Below are positions 1-8,339 of a DNA stretch of 64,000 nt, piece after piece. Both the position numbers and the translations under genes were made by a program. The stretch's first letter is position 1; each line of letters opens with the position of its first letter. This stretch comes from DASSUW01 sp963849695 (GTDB taxonomy: Bacteria > Actinomycetota > Thermoleophilia > Solirubrobacterales > Solirubrobacteraceae), in assembly GCA_963849695.1 (NCBI GenBank), contig CAWKIT010000040.1:7401-71400 (forward strand), given 5' to 3'. The notes under the pieces were generated by a model. That model was not told the DNA's origin. It searched no databases and saw only the letters and a program-made list of their open reading frames with translations.

Positions 1-33
1 CCGCCCGTGCCGCAGGGAGGCGGTGCCAAGTGA
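1..33 (+). CDS. 3' end of upstream pilus gene, probably pilN (partial)
   Basis: Only the last ten codons are inside the window, ending PPVPQGGGAK and TGA. The stop overlaps the GTG of the next gene as GTGA, so the two are translationally coupled. pilN normally precedes pilO in type IV pilus operons, so PilN is the likely identity, inferred from position alone. Confidence 0.5.
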   Translation, partial: PPVPQGGGAK

Positions 34-776
34 CTCGCACGAACAAGATCCTGCTCGCCGTCGTGGCCGTCGGCCTCGCGGTGGGCGCCTTCTACTTCCT
101 CGCCCTCGCGCCCCAGCGCGAGGAGATCGCGAAGCTCGACACTGACGTCGCGGCCAAGGAAGCGGAGCTCGCCCAGGCGCAGCAGATGCTGGCCGGCTAC
201 GAGCAGGCGCGCAAGACCTACAAGTCGAACTACACGACGCTCGCGCGGCTCGGCAAGGCCGTGCCTGTCGATGACGACGTGCAGTCGCTCATGGTGCAGC
301 TCGAGAGCGCAGCCGAGCGCAGCGGCGTCGACTTCGAGAAGATCGAGCTCGGCACCGGCCTCGCCGGCGCCAGCGGCGGCACGCCCGCTCCGGGCGACGA
401 GCAGTCGACCGGCGGTGAGCTCGCTGCCGCGCCGGGCGCAGTGCCCGTTGCAGGCGGGGCGATGTCGGCGATGCCGTTCAGCTTCACGTTCAACGGCAGC
501 TACTTCGACCTCTCGAGCTTCATGACGCGGCTCGAGCACTTCGTGACCGTCAACAACGAGCGTGTGAACGCCACCGGCCGGCTGCTGCGGCTGGAGAGCG
601 TGTCGATCGCGCCCTCCGCGAGCGGCTTCCCGCAGATGCAGGCCCAGATCGGCGCGGCCACCTACATCGTGCCGCCGGTCGAGCCGGTGTCAGCCGACGC
701 CGGCGCCGCCCCGGCACCGTCCGATCCGAGCAGCACGCAGGCTACGACTAACGCGAACGCGGGAGCCGCACAATGA
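30..776 (+). CDS. pilO: Type IV pilus assembly protein PilO-like
   Basis: A 248-residue bitopic membrane protein. A single transmembrane helix lies at about residues 7-28, a coiled-coil stretch rich in Glu, Lys and Ala follows at about 30-60, then an alpha/beta domain that in the PilO family is ferredoxin-like. PilO pairs with PilN as the inner-membrane alignment complex of type IV pili. The middle (about 115-150) is a Gly/Ala/Pro-rich linker and the C-terminus is Ala/Pro/Ser-rich and disordered. The GTG start overlaps the preceding stop, and the stop overlaps the next ATG (ATGA), so the gene lies inside an operon. The family call rests on architecture and context more than on sharp motifs. 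Confidence 0.75.
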   Translation: MTRTNKILLAVVAVGLAVGAFYFLALAPQREEIAKLDTDVAAKEAELAQAQQMLAGYEQARKTYKSNYTTLARLGKAVPVDDDVQSLMVQLESAAERSGVDFEKIELGTGLAGASGGTPAPGDEQSTGGELAAAPGAVPVAGGAMSAMPFSFTFNGSYFDLSSFMTRLEHFVTVNNERVNATGRLLRLESVSIAPSASGFPQMQAQIGAATYIVPPVEPVSADAGAAPAPSDPSSTQATTNANAGAAQ

Positions 777-1606
777 ACGTCGTCACGTCCACCTGGCACC
801 AGCTGGTGAACCGCCGGCTGTGGCCGGTCGCCGTGGTGCTGCTCGTCGCGCTCGTCGCGATCCCGGTCGTGCTGGCGCGTGATCCCGAGGCCGCCGAGGT
901 CCCGGCTCCCGCCCCAGTAGGGGGGACCAACGTCGACGACTCGCTCGCCACGCCGGTCGTGGCCGAGGCTGCGGCCGAGGATGACGACCGCCGCCGCCGC
1001 GTGCTCGGCGTCCGCAAGGACCCGTTCAAGCCGGCCCCGGTGAAGACGCCGGAGCCGACAACGCAGCAGGCCACCGCACCCAATACCGGCGGATCACAGG
1101 ACACCGGACCTACGGTGACGACGATCAAGCCGCCGTCGTTCCCGGGCATCGGAGGCACGGGCGTGCCGAGCGCGAGCCCGAGCCCGCTTCCGTATCCGAC
1201 CCCGGGCGCGACCGCGCCGCAGAAGAAGACCTACCCCGCCAACTCCGTCATCGTCCGCTTCGGCGACGCGAAGAGCGACTCGCTCGAGCGCATGCTGCTG
1301 CCCAAGTTCGCACCGCTCGGCGGCGAGGGTGACGAGACGCCGGTGCTCATCTACATGGGCCTGACGAAGGACGGCAAGCGGGCCAAGTTCCTGGTGGATG
1401 CCTCCGTCGAGGTGGACGGGGATGGCGTCTGCAAGCCCCATCCGAGCTCGTGTGAGACGGTCGAGCTCGCGGTCGGCGAGACCGAGTTCCTGGACGTCTT
1501 CGACCCCGAGGCCGAGGTGGCCGAGGGCGAGGATCCGGAGCCCGTGGCCCAGTACCAACTGGACCTCGTCGACATCAAGCACAAGGGCGACGCGGACGTC
1601 AAGTAG
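773..1606 (+). CDS. Membrane-anchored protein of the pilus operon, function unknown
   Basis: A 277-residue protein with one N-terminal transmembrane helix (about residues 14-34), a long Pro/Thr/Ala-rich linker (about 45-155) and a C-terminal folded domain. That domain holds two nearby cysteines (GVCKPHPSSCE, about residues 220-227) that could form a disulfide outside the membrane, and is acidic near its end. It overlaps pilO by ATGA and is the last gene before a strong hairpin. The position matches that of PilP-type or other accessory pilus proteins, but I do not recognise a family motif. It probably acts with PilO in the pilus assembly platform. Confidence 0.6.
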   Translation: MNVVTSTWHQLVNRRLWPVAVVLLVALVAIPVVLARDPEAAEVPAPAPVGGTNVDDSLATPVVAEAAAEDDDRRRRVLGVRKDPFKPAPVKTPEPTTQQATAPNTGGSQDTGPTVTTIKPPSFPGIGGTGVPSASPSPLPYPTPGATAPQKKTYPANSVIVRFGDAKSDSLERMLLPKFAPLGGEGDETPVLIYMGLTKDGKRAKFLVDASVEVDGDGVCKPHPSSCETVELAVGETEFLDVFDPEAEVAEGEDPEPVAQYQLDLVDIKHKGDADVK

Positions 1607-1620
1607 GGGGACGTGCACCT

Positions 1621-1650
1621 CCGCCGCGGCTCGAATGCGAGCCGCGGCGG
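1621..1650 (+). terminator. Perfect 13-bp hairpin after pilus operon
   Basis: CCGCCGCGGCTCG and CGAGCCGCGGCGG are exact reverse complements around an AATG loop. There is no T tract, which is common for hairpin terminators in high-GC actinobacteria. It separates the pilus operon from aroC and argues that translation of aroC does not begin upstream of it. Confidence 0.6.
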
Positions 1651-1662
1651 ACGGTGCCTATT

Positions 1663-1668
1663 TAGGAT
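1663..1668 (+). promoter_or_regulatory. Putative -10 box TAGGAT for aroC (leaderless)
   Basis: TAGGAT lies exactly 7 bases before the GTG at 1676, the spacing expected when transcription begins at the start codon. No clear -35 is seen. It overlaps the alternative ATG at 1667, which favours the GTG as the real start. Confidence 0.4.
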
Positions 1669-1675
1669 GGACGCC

Positions 1676-2845
1676 GTGCCGCTGCGCGTCGTCACCGCCG
1701 GGGAATCCCACGGTCCAGGCCTGACCTGCATCGTCGAGGGCCTGCCCGCGGGCCTCGAGCTCGACCTCACCGCGATCGACCGCGACATGTCCCGCCGCCA
1801 GCTCGGCCACGGCCGCGGCGGCCGGATGAAGATCGAGCGCGACAGCGCCGAGATCACCTCCGGCGTGCGCCATGGGCGGACGCTCGGCGGTCCGATCGCC
1901 GTGCGGGTCGCGAATCGCGACTACGCCAACTGGGAGGAGCGGATGAATCCGTGGCCGGTCGAGGCCGAGGTGCCCGAGGTGCACCTCCCGCGTCCCGGCC
2001 ACGCCGACCTCGCCGGCGTCCAGAAGTTCGGCTTCACCGACATACGCAACGTCCTCGAGCGCGCCAGCGCGCGCGAGACCGCGGCGCGCGTGGCCGGCGG
2101 CGCTCTCGCGAAGGGCTTCCTCGGTGCGCTCGGCGTGCGGGTGTACTCGCACGTCACCCAGATCGCCTCGGTCCGCGCGCCAGAGCGCGACGGTCTGGTG
2201 CCGGAGGACTTCGCCGAGGTCGACTCCTCGCCGGTCCGGTGTCTGGACGAGGAGGCGTCGCGCGCGATGGTCGAGGAGATCAACGTCCTCCGTAAGCGCA
2301 ACGAGTCGCTCGGCGGGGTGTTCGAGGTGCGCGCGTTCGGGCTCGTGCCCGGGCTCGGCTCGCACGTGAGCTGGGAGGAGCGGCTCGACGGCCGCATCGG
2401 CCTGGCGATGCTCTCGATCCAGGCGATCAAGGGCTGCGGGATCGGCGACGGGTTCGACCTCGCGGGCCGGCCCGGCTCGGCGGCGCACGACGAGATCTTC
2501 TACTCGGACGAGCGCGGCTACTACCGCGAGACCAACCGCTCGGGCGGGGTGGAGGGCGGGATGACGACCGGCGAGCCGCTGGTCGTGCGATGCGGGATGA
2601 AGCCGCTACCGACCCTGACGAAGCCGCTGCGGTCGGTCGACATCGCCACCCACGAGCCCGCCGAGGCGCTGCGCGAGCGCACCGACTCCTGCACGGTGCC
2701 CGCCGCCGGCGTCGTGGGGGAGGCGATGCTCGCGATCGTGCTGGCCGACGCGTACCGCGCCAAGTTCGGCGGCGACCACATCGATGACGTGCGCGCCGCC
2801 CTCGAGGCCTACGAGCGGCGCATCGGATGGAAGCCCCGGCACTAG
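1676..2845 (+). CDS. aroC: Chorismate synthase
   Basis: Converts 5-enolpyruvylshikimate 3-phosphate to chorismate with reduced FMN, the last shikimate step, in the cytoplasm. Family signatures are clear: TAGESHG at the N-terminus, RNVLERASARETAARVAGG near residue 125, and EGGMTTGEPLVVR near residue 290. Length (389 aa) is normal. GTG 1676 was chosen because the product then begins VPLRVVTAGESHG, as in the family, and because a TAGGAT box lies 7 bases upstream; an in-frame ATG at 1667 adds three residues. The 3' end overlaps aroK-aroB by 19 bases, so it leads a shikimate operon. Confidence 0.95.
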   Translation: MPLRVVTAGESHGPGLTCIVEGLPAGLELDLTAIDRDMSRRQLGHGRGGRMKIERDSAEITSGVRHGRTLGGPIAVRVANRDYANWEERMNPWPVEAEVPEVHLPRPGHADLAGVQKFGFTDIRNVLERASARETAARVAGGALAKGFLGALGVRVYSHVTQIASVRAPERDGLVPEDFAEVDSSPVRCLDEEASRAMVEEINVLRKRNESLGGVFEVRAFGLVPGLGSHVSWEERLDGRIGLAMLSIQAIKGCGIGDGFDLAGRPGSAAHDEIFYSDERGYYRETNRSGGVEGGMTTGEPLVVRCGMKPLPTLTKPLRSVDIATHEPAEALRERTDSCTVPAAGVVGEAMLAIVLADAYRAKFGGDHIDDVRAALEAYERRIGWKPRH

Positions 2846-4338
2846 TCTTCATCGGCTTCATGGGGGCGGGGAAGACGTCTGCGGCGCGCGCCGCCGCGTC
2901 GTCGTTCGGCGCCCGCGCGGTCGACGCCGACCACGAGATCGAGCACCGGCTCGGCACGTCGATCGACGAGTACTGGGAGTCGGAAGGCGAGGCGGCGTTC
3001 CGGGCGGTCGAGGAGCAGGTGGTGTGCGAGCTGCTCGAGCGCCCGCCGGACCCGGTGCTGTCGCTCGGCGGCGGCGCGGTCGGCTCGGCGCGGGTGCGCG
3101 AGCTGCTGCGGCGCCACACGGTGGTGCTGCTCGACGTCGACGTCGACACCGCCTGGCACCGCGCCGGCAACAAGCGCCGGCCGCTGGCGCGCGACCGTGA
3201 ACGCTTCGTCGCACTGCATACGCGGCGCACGCCGGTCTACGAGGCGCTCGCCGACGCGGTACTTCTCGACTCCTCGCGTGAGGAGGTACGGAGGGCGACT
3301 CCGGCGCTGCGCTCGATCCCGGGCGGCGCGAAGCTGCTGTGGGCGTCGGCCGCCTCCGGCAGCTACCCGGTGCACGTGGGGGAGGGGCTGCTGGGGAGCG
3401 GGTTCTGGCCGGTCGAAGGGCGGCGCTTCGCGATCACCGATGACGCCGTTCGCGCTCTCTACCGCGTCCCCGAGGCGACCGCGACGCTCTCGATCCCCGT
3501 CGGCGAGCAGCACAAGACGCTCGCGACCGTCGAGCGCCTGCTGCGCGAGCTGGCGGCCGCCGGGATGGACCACGACGACCACGTGGCGGCGCTCGGCGGC
3601 GGGGTCGTCGGCGACGTCGCCGGCTTCTGCGCCGCCGTCTACCAGCGCGGGGTGAAGGTCGTACAGGTGCCGACCACGCTGGTCGCGCAGGTCGACTCCG
3701 CCTACGGCGGCAAGACCGGCGTCGACCTCCCCGAGGGCAAGAACTACGCCGGCGCCTACCACCAGCCCGCCGCCGTGCTGGTCGACCCGGCGACGATGGC
3801 GACGCTCCCGCAGGCCGAGCTGGCGGCCGGCTGGGCCGAGGTGATCAAGACCGCCCTGATCGCGGGCGGGCGGCTGTGGGAGCGCGTGCGCGCGGGCGCG
3901 ACGCTCGACCGTGACCTCGTGCTCGCGTGCGCGCGCACGAAGCTCGCGGTCGTGGCGAGCGATGAGCGCGACAGCGGGCGGCGGCAGATCCTCAACCTCG
4001 GCCATACCGTCGGACACGCGATCGAGACCGTCACCGGCTACCGGCGCTACCGGCACGGCGAGGCGGTCGCGCTGGGGCTGCTGGCTGCGTTGCAGCTCTC
4101 GGATCAATCCGAGCTTCGTGCCGAGGTGGCGGCGCTGCTGGCCGCTCGCGGGCTCCCGACCGAGCTCGACCGGTCCGTCGACGCAGAGGCGGTGGTGGCG
4201 GCGACGTCGCGGGACAAGAAGCGGCGCGGCGGGCGGGTCGGCTTCGTGCTGGTCGAGGCGCCGGGTGATGTCCGGCCCGGACGGCCCGTGGCGGACGGCG
4301 AGCTGCGCCGCGCCGTGACAGAGTTGCGCACCGCATGA
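2827..4338 (+). CDS. aroKB: Bifunctional shikimate kinase / 3-dehydroquinate synthase
   Basis: A 503-residue fusion of two shikimate-pathway enzymes. Residues 1-165 are shikimate kinase with the P-loop GFMGAGKT at 10-17 and the shikimate-binding D-H-E region after it. Residues about 172-503 are 3-dehydroquinate synthase, with the NAD-binding GGGVVGD, the PTTLVAQVDSAYGGKTGV block and the zinc ligands in GWAEVIKT, NLGHTVGHAIE and RHGEAV. The two enzymes catalyse non-adjacent steps (5 and 2), so the fusion probably serves stoichiometry, not channelling. It overlaps aroC upstream and aroQ downstream (ATGA). No frame break occurs across the fusion point. Confidence 0.94.
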   Translation: MEAPALVFIGFMGAGKTSAARAAASSFGARAVDADHEIEHRLGTSIDEYWESEGEAAFRAVEEQVVCELLERPPDPVLSLGGGAVGSARVRELLRRHTVVLLDVDVDTAWHRAGNKRRPLARDRERFVALHTRRTPVYEALADAVLLDSSREEVRRATPALRSIPGGAKLLWASAASGSYPVHVGEGLLGSGFWPVEGRRFAITDDAVRALYRVPEATATLSIPVGEQHKTLATVERLLRELAAAGMDHDDHVAALGGGVVGDVAGFCAAVYQRGVKVVQVPTTLVAQVDSAYGGKTGVDLPEGKNYAGAYHQPAAVLVDPATMATLPQAELAAGWAEVIKTALIAGGRLWERVRAGATLDRDLVLACARTKLAVVASDERDSGRRQILNLGHTVGHAIETVTGYRRYRHGEAVALGLLAALQLSDQSELRAEVAALLAARGLPTELDRSVDAEAVVAATSRDKKRRGGRVGFVLVEAPGDVRPGRPVADGELRRAVTELRTA

Positions 4339-4769
4339 GGAACCGCGTGGCCGTGCTGCACGGCGTCAACCTCGCCGCGCTCGACCGCCGGCCCGCCGAG
4401 CACTACGGGGGGCTCACGTTCATGCAGCTCGAGTCGCGGATCGAGCGCTTTGCGCACGAGCTGGGGCTGGAGGCGCGGTTCTTCCAGTCCAATCACGAGG
4501 GCGAGTACGTGGAGGAGATCCACAAGGCGGGCGACTACGCCGACGGCCTCCTGCTGAACCCGGGCGCGTGGACGCACTACGCGTGGTCGCTGCGCGACGC
4601 CGTCGAGGTCTGCGGGCTGCCCGCCGTCGAGGTCCATCTCTCCGACGTGGAGAACCGAGAGGAGTTCCGGCGCGTGTCGGTGTTCGACGGCGTGTGCGTG
4701 GCGAAGCTGTCGGGACGGGGCGTCGACGGCTACCGCGACGCACTGGTCGCGCTGAAGGAGGCGCTGTGA
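4335..4769 (+). CDS. aroQ: Type II 3-dehydroquinate dehydratase
   Basis: A 144-residue type II enzyme that dehydrates 3-dehydroquinate to 3-dehydroshikimate. The start VAVLHGVNL, the RRPAEHYGG segment carrying the catalytic Arg and Tyr, NPGAWTHYAW and the VHLSDVENREEFR segment with the active-site His match the family. The usual PNLNLLG loop is divergent here (VNLAALD), and the usual NPGAYTHTS is NPGAWTHYA. The start overlaps aroKB (ATGA). With aroC, aroKB and this gene, four shikimate steps (2, 3, 5 and 7) are encoded in one operon. Confidence 0.9.
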   Translation: MRNRVAVLHGVNLAALDRRPAEHYGGLTFMQLESRIERFAHELGLEARFFQSNHEGEYVEEIHKAGDYADGLLLNPGAWTHYAWSLRDAVEVCGLPAVEVHLSDVENREEFRRVSVFDGVCVAKLSGRGVDGYRDALVALKEAL

Positions 4770-4836
4770 CCGGGCCGATCGGGTTGCCGATCTGCTGGCG
4801 GAGCGGTCGCTCGACCTGCTCCTGGTCACCAACCTC

Positions 4837-5829
4837 GTGAACGTGCGCTACCTGACCGGCTACACCGGGTCGAACGGCATCGCGATCGTCGGCCGCGACC
4901 TACGCCGCTTCATCACCGACTTCCGCTACGTCGAGCAGGCAGCGGTCGAGGTCGAGGGCTTCGACCGCGAGCAGGCCTCGCAGGACCTCGTGTCCGGGCT
5001 GGCCGAGGGCTGGCCGGACGGCGAGCTGAGGCTCGGGTTCGAGGACGACAACGTCACCGTGCGACGCCACGAGCGCATGCGAGAAGTGCTTCCCGACCGG
5101 ATCGAGCTGGTCGCGGCGGGCGGGATCGTCGAGTCGCTGCGTGCGGTCAAGGAGCCGGCGGAGATCGAGCGGATCGCGGCTGCCGCGGCGCTCGCCGACG
5201 AGGTTTACGGGGTGCTTCGCGAGCAGGGCCTCGTGGGCCGCACCGAGCGGGAGGTCGCTTTCGCGCTCGAGAACGAGATGCGCCGGCGCGGGGCTGAGCC
5301 GGGGTTCGAGTCGATCGTGGCCTCGGCGGAGCGCGGCGCGCTGCCGCACGCGCAGCCGACGGACGTGCCGATCGCGCGCGGGACACTGGTCACGCTCGAC
5401 ATCGGCGCGCGCGTCGACGGCTACCACTCCGACTGCACACGGACGTGGGCGACCGGCGAGCTGCCGGATGACCTTGCGCAGGCCTACGAGGTGGTCCGGC
5501 GCGCGCAGCAGGCGGCGCTGGACGCGGTCCGGCCAGGCCCCGAGGGGCGCGAGGTCGACGCGGTCGCGCGCGAGATCATCGACGCGGCCGGCCACGGCGA
5601 CCACTTCGGTCACGGGCTCGGACACGGCGTCGGCCTGGAGATCCACGAGGGCCCGCGGCTGGCGCGCACCGCGCAAGCGCGGCTGGAGGCGGGCAACGTC
5701 GTCACCGTCGAGCCCGGCGTCTACCTGCCGGGCCGCGGAGGCGTGCGGATCGAGGACCTCGTGGTGATCACCGAGGACGGCCGCCGGGTGCTCACCGGCA
5801 CCACCAAAGACCTGACAGTCGTCCAGTAG
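4837..5829 (+). CDS. pepQ: Xaa-Pro dipeptidase/aminopeptidase, M24 family (5' end disturbed)
   Basis: Metal-dependent peptidase cleaving Xaa-Pro bonds. The pita-bread fold ligands are present: Asp188 (TLDIGARVDG), Asp199 (HSDCTRTW), His in FGHGLGHGVG, Glu292 (VTVEPGVY) and Glu306 (VRIEDLVV). The GTG at 4837 is internal to the family N-terminus. The 23 codons just upstream in the same frame (4768-4836) read DRADRVADLLAERSLDLLLV, typical of this family, but have no ATG, GTG or TTG. A GTG at 4766 overlapping the aroQ stop (GTGA) would be the natural start but is out of frame by one base, so one base seems missing in the CCGGG at 4770-4774. The aroQ-pepQ-efp neighbourhood is conserved in many Gram-positive genomes. 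Confidence 0.88.
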   Translation: MNVRYLTGYTGSNGIAIVGRDLRRFITDFRYVEQAAVEVEGFDREQASQDLVSGLAEGWPDGELRLGFEDDNVTVRRHERMREVLPDRIELVAAGGIVESLRAVKEPAEIERIAAAAALADEVYGVLREQGLVGRTEREVAFALENEMRRRGAEPGFESIVASAERGALPHAQPTDVPIARGTLVTLDIGARVDGYHSDCTRTWATGELPDDLAQAYEVVRRAQQAALDAVRPGPEGREVDAVAREIIDAAGHGDHFGHGLGHGVGLEIHEGPRLARTAQARLEAGNVVTVEPGVYLPGRGGVRIEDLVVITEDGRRVLTGTTKDLTVVQ

Positions 5830-5868
5830 CGCTCAAGCTCGCGCGGGAGCCCGCCGATATCGGGGGCG

Positions 5869-7470
5869 ATGGATTACCGAGCCCGCACCCGCCCCATGCT
5901 GCGTCGCGCCTGCCAGATGGCCGCGCTGAGCGCACTTCTGGTGCCCGCCGTCGCGGGCACGGCCACTGCCCAAGCCGCCAAGGCGCCCGTCGTCACGAAG
6001 GTCGCCCCGAAGAACGTGTTCGTCGGCCAGACGCTGACGCTCCGAGGCCGCAACTTCCGGACCGGCATCGGCAAGAACACCGTCGCCTTCAAGCGCAAGG
6101 GCGCGAAGGTCGTCCTCGTGCGGTCTGACAAGAGCACGAAGAAGATGCTCAAGGTCAAGCTGCCGAAGCGGCTGGAGAAGAGCCGCTGGTCGTGCGCAAC
6201 GGCGTTCCTGCGCCCACGCGCCTCCAGGTCCGCGTGCTCGCCGCGCGGTTCGGCAGAAGCTACACGCGTGCCTCCGATGTCGCCGATCGTCGGCCCGGAG
6301 AAGCCGCCCGCTCCCCCGCGGCCGCCGGCCGCCGAGCCTCACGGCGACTGCGACGGCGACGGCCAGGTCAACAGCGTTGACGGTGACGACGACAACGACC
6401 TGCTCTCCGACACGCTCGAGAAGCGAGCTGCGGCTCTGATCAGTGCAAGGCGGACACGGACGGCGACGGCGTCGAGGACGGCTACGAGTACCAGTCGGCG
6501 CGCGACCTCAACGACGACAGCTACCAGGGCGATCCCAACAGCGTATCATGCCGTACCCGGTCAAGCAGCCGTACCCGAACCCGCTTTTCGACGGACGCGC
6601 AGCATCGACTACGACGGTGACAGCCTCACGCTCGCGGAGGAGCAGGCGCTCTGGAAGTACACGTACGAGGTCAACCACAGCGCGACACGAACGCTCGAGC
6701 CGCTGAGCTACTCGGACGGCAAGCAGCACTCCGTGCACCGGTTCGAGACGCGGCCGCAACGTGCCGGCGCTGCCGGTCGAGGGCGTACGCGCGGCGCGCG
6801 GAGTTCGACGCGCTGGGCGACTGCCTCGCGCTACCGAGTCGGTCGCTGCTCCCGGCATCGCGCGTACTTCGATCTCGGTCGTATACGGGGTGGCACGCAC
6901 ATCCGTGACGTGCAACCTCGCAGGACGGCGTCGAGACGAGCGACATCGCCGACGACGACTACAACCGGCAACGGCTTCCTCTCCGACAACGAGCGCGACG
7001 AGGACGCCGACGGCCTGACGAACTACGTCGAGGCGCACGGCCAGCATGACCCGCGGGTACTGGGCGGCCTGCTACACGATCGAGACGCCCTACAGCCCGT
7101 CAGTACGCCGGCACACGGCTCGACGACCCGGACACCGACGGCGACGGCGTCCGCGATGGCGCGGACGACCAGGACCACGACGACGTGCCGAACCTCATGG
7201 AGCTGCAGCCGCAGCCTGGCGCTCCGCGGGCTGGACGACAGGACCCGACTTCGCCAAGCCGTGCAAGGTGACCCGGACCTCGACTGGGCTCGACCTTGAC
7301 GGCACGGGGAGATGGGCATCGTGAACCCGTGAACCGTGCCTGCCGTACGGTCGGGCGAACCCCTGCAAGCCTGCCTGCCGTTCCGGACTCGAGCAACTGT
7401 CCGCTGCACCCGATCGATCCCGGACGGCGAAGCGCCTTGACGGATCGCCCAACTGGTATCGCTCGACTGA
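5869..7470 (+). pseudogene. Decayed secreted protein with IPT/TIG domain and Ca-binding type-3 repeats
   Basis: The frame opens with a signal peptide (about residues 10-36) and an IPT/TIG-like domain (VTKVAPKNVFVGQTLTLRG). It then reads DGDCDGDGQVNS-type Asp-rich repeats that resemble thrombospondin type-3 calcium sites. Meaningful protein continues in changing frames. At about 6190-6285 (VRNGVPAPTRLQVRVLAARF), 6440-6545 (CKADTDGDGVEDGYEY) and 7120-7200 (DPDTDGDGVRDGADDQDHDD) it lies in other frames. At 6600-6740 and 6970-7050 it returns to the first. At least six frame changes are needed, far more than elsewhere in the window. It is probably a dead cell-surface protein, or a badly sequenced stretch. 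Confidence 0.75.
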
Positions 7471-7490
7471 CTCAACTGAGGCGCCGGGAA

Positions 7491-7518
7491 CCGAGGCCCG
7501 CCATTCGGCGGGCCTCGG
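7491..7518 (+). terminator. 12-bp hairpin followed by TCGTT
   Basis: CCGAGGCCCGCC and GGCGGGCCTCGG pair perfectly around ATTC, followed by a short T-containing tail. It closes the decayed gene upstream and isolates the dodecin gene. Confidence 0.7.
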
Positions 7519-7573
7519 TCGTTAAGTGGTAAGACGTCCCGGCCGGCACAACCTGCAACCCCGGAGGGGAGCG

Positions 7574-7789
7574 ATGGCCGACAGCGTCTACCGCGTCACC
7601 GAAGTGATCGGCGTCAGCAGCGAGTCGTGGGAGGCGGCCGCCCGCAACGCGGTCGAGACGGCGGCGCGCACCGTGCGCGACCTCCGCGTCGCCGAGGTGG
7701 TCCGCGAGGACGTGACGATCGAGAACGGCGTCGTGAGCTCGTTCCGCGTGCGCCTCTCGATCTCGTTCAAGTACGAGACGGGCGACTGA
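7574..7789 (+). CDS. Dodecin family flavin-binding protein
   Basis: A 71-residue protein of typical dodecin size (MADSVYRVTEVIGVSSESWE, then FRVRLSISFKYET). Dodecins form hollow dodecamers that store or buffer riboflavin, FMN or CoA in the cytoplasm. The position before the final beta-strand corresponds to the flavin-stacking site. The start is the ATG after a good ribosome site (GGAGGGG, 6-7 bases upstream); longer upstream reading is out of a hairpin terminator and unlikely. Single-gene unit. Confidence 0.88.
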   Translation: MADSVYRVTEVIGVSSESWEAAARNAVETAARTVRDLRVAEVVREDVTIENGVVSSFRVRLSISFKYETGD

Positions 7790-7831
7790 CCCTTCGCGTT
7801 CGGCGCCGTCGGCCACTACGCTGAGTCGACG

Positions 7832-8284
7832 GTGCCGTACGAACCCGGCAAGCGCGACGTCAGAGCCTCGGACGCCGAGCGCGAGGCGACGATCGAGCGC
7901 CTGCGGGTCGCCGGGATGGAAGGCCGGCTCGACAACGACGAGCTCGAGGAGCGGATCGAGTCCGCCTACGCGGCACGCTGGTGTGGCGAGCTCGAGGCGC
8001 TGACGCTCGACATCACCCCGCCGCCGGCGCGGTTTTCCCCGCTGTCGCCCGTCTTCGTGCGCCCGGCCCGCCGGCTGAATGCCCTCGCCATCCTGTCGCT
8101 CATCGCCAGCCTCGTGTGGGGGCTGGGCTCGATCGCGGCTGTGATCATGGGCCACGCAGCATTGCGCCAGATCGCCCGCTCGGACGGGACGCAGTCCGGT
8201 CGCCCCGCAGCCGTGGCGGGTTTGGCAATCGGCTACTTCGGCCTCATCACCATGGTCGCGGCGATCCTCTCGCTCGGCGCGTGA
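7832..8284 (+). CDS. DUF1707/DUF4190 membrane protein
   Basis: A 150-residue protein in two parts. Residues 1-60 are a DUF1707 (SHOCT-like) domain (VRASDAEREATIERLRVAGM, then GRLDNDELEERIESAYAAR). Residues 80-150 are a DUF4190 domain with two hydrophobic helices (LNALAILSLIASLVWGLGSI; then the C-terminal helix). Such proteins are common in actinobacteria and of unknown function, possibly membrane sensors or scaffolds. The GTG start has a TACGCT box 9 bases upstream, so it may be leaderless. Confidence 0.8.
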   Translation: MPYEPGKRDVRASDAEREATIERLRVAGMEGRLDNDELEERIESAYAARWCGELEALTLDITPPPARFSPLSPVFVRPARRLNALAILSLIASLVWGLGSIAAVIMGHAALRQIARSDGTQSGRPAAVAGLAIGYFGLITMVAAILSLGA

Positions 8285-8339
8285 GAGTCGACACACTCGC
8301 GCGTAGAGCCGTAACACCTTCGCCGCCAAGATCGGCGTC

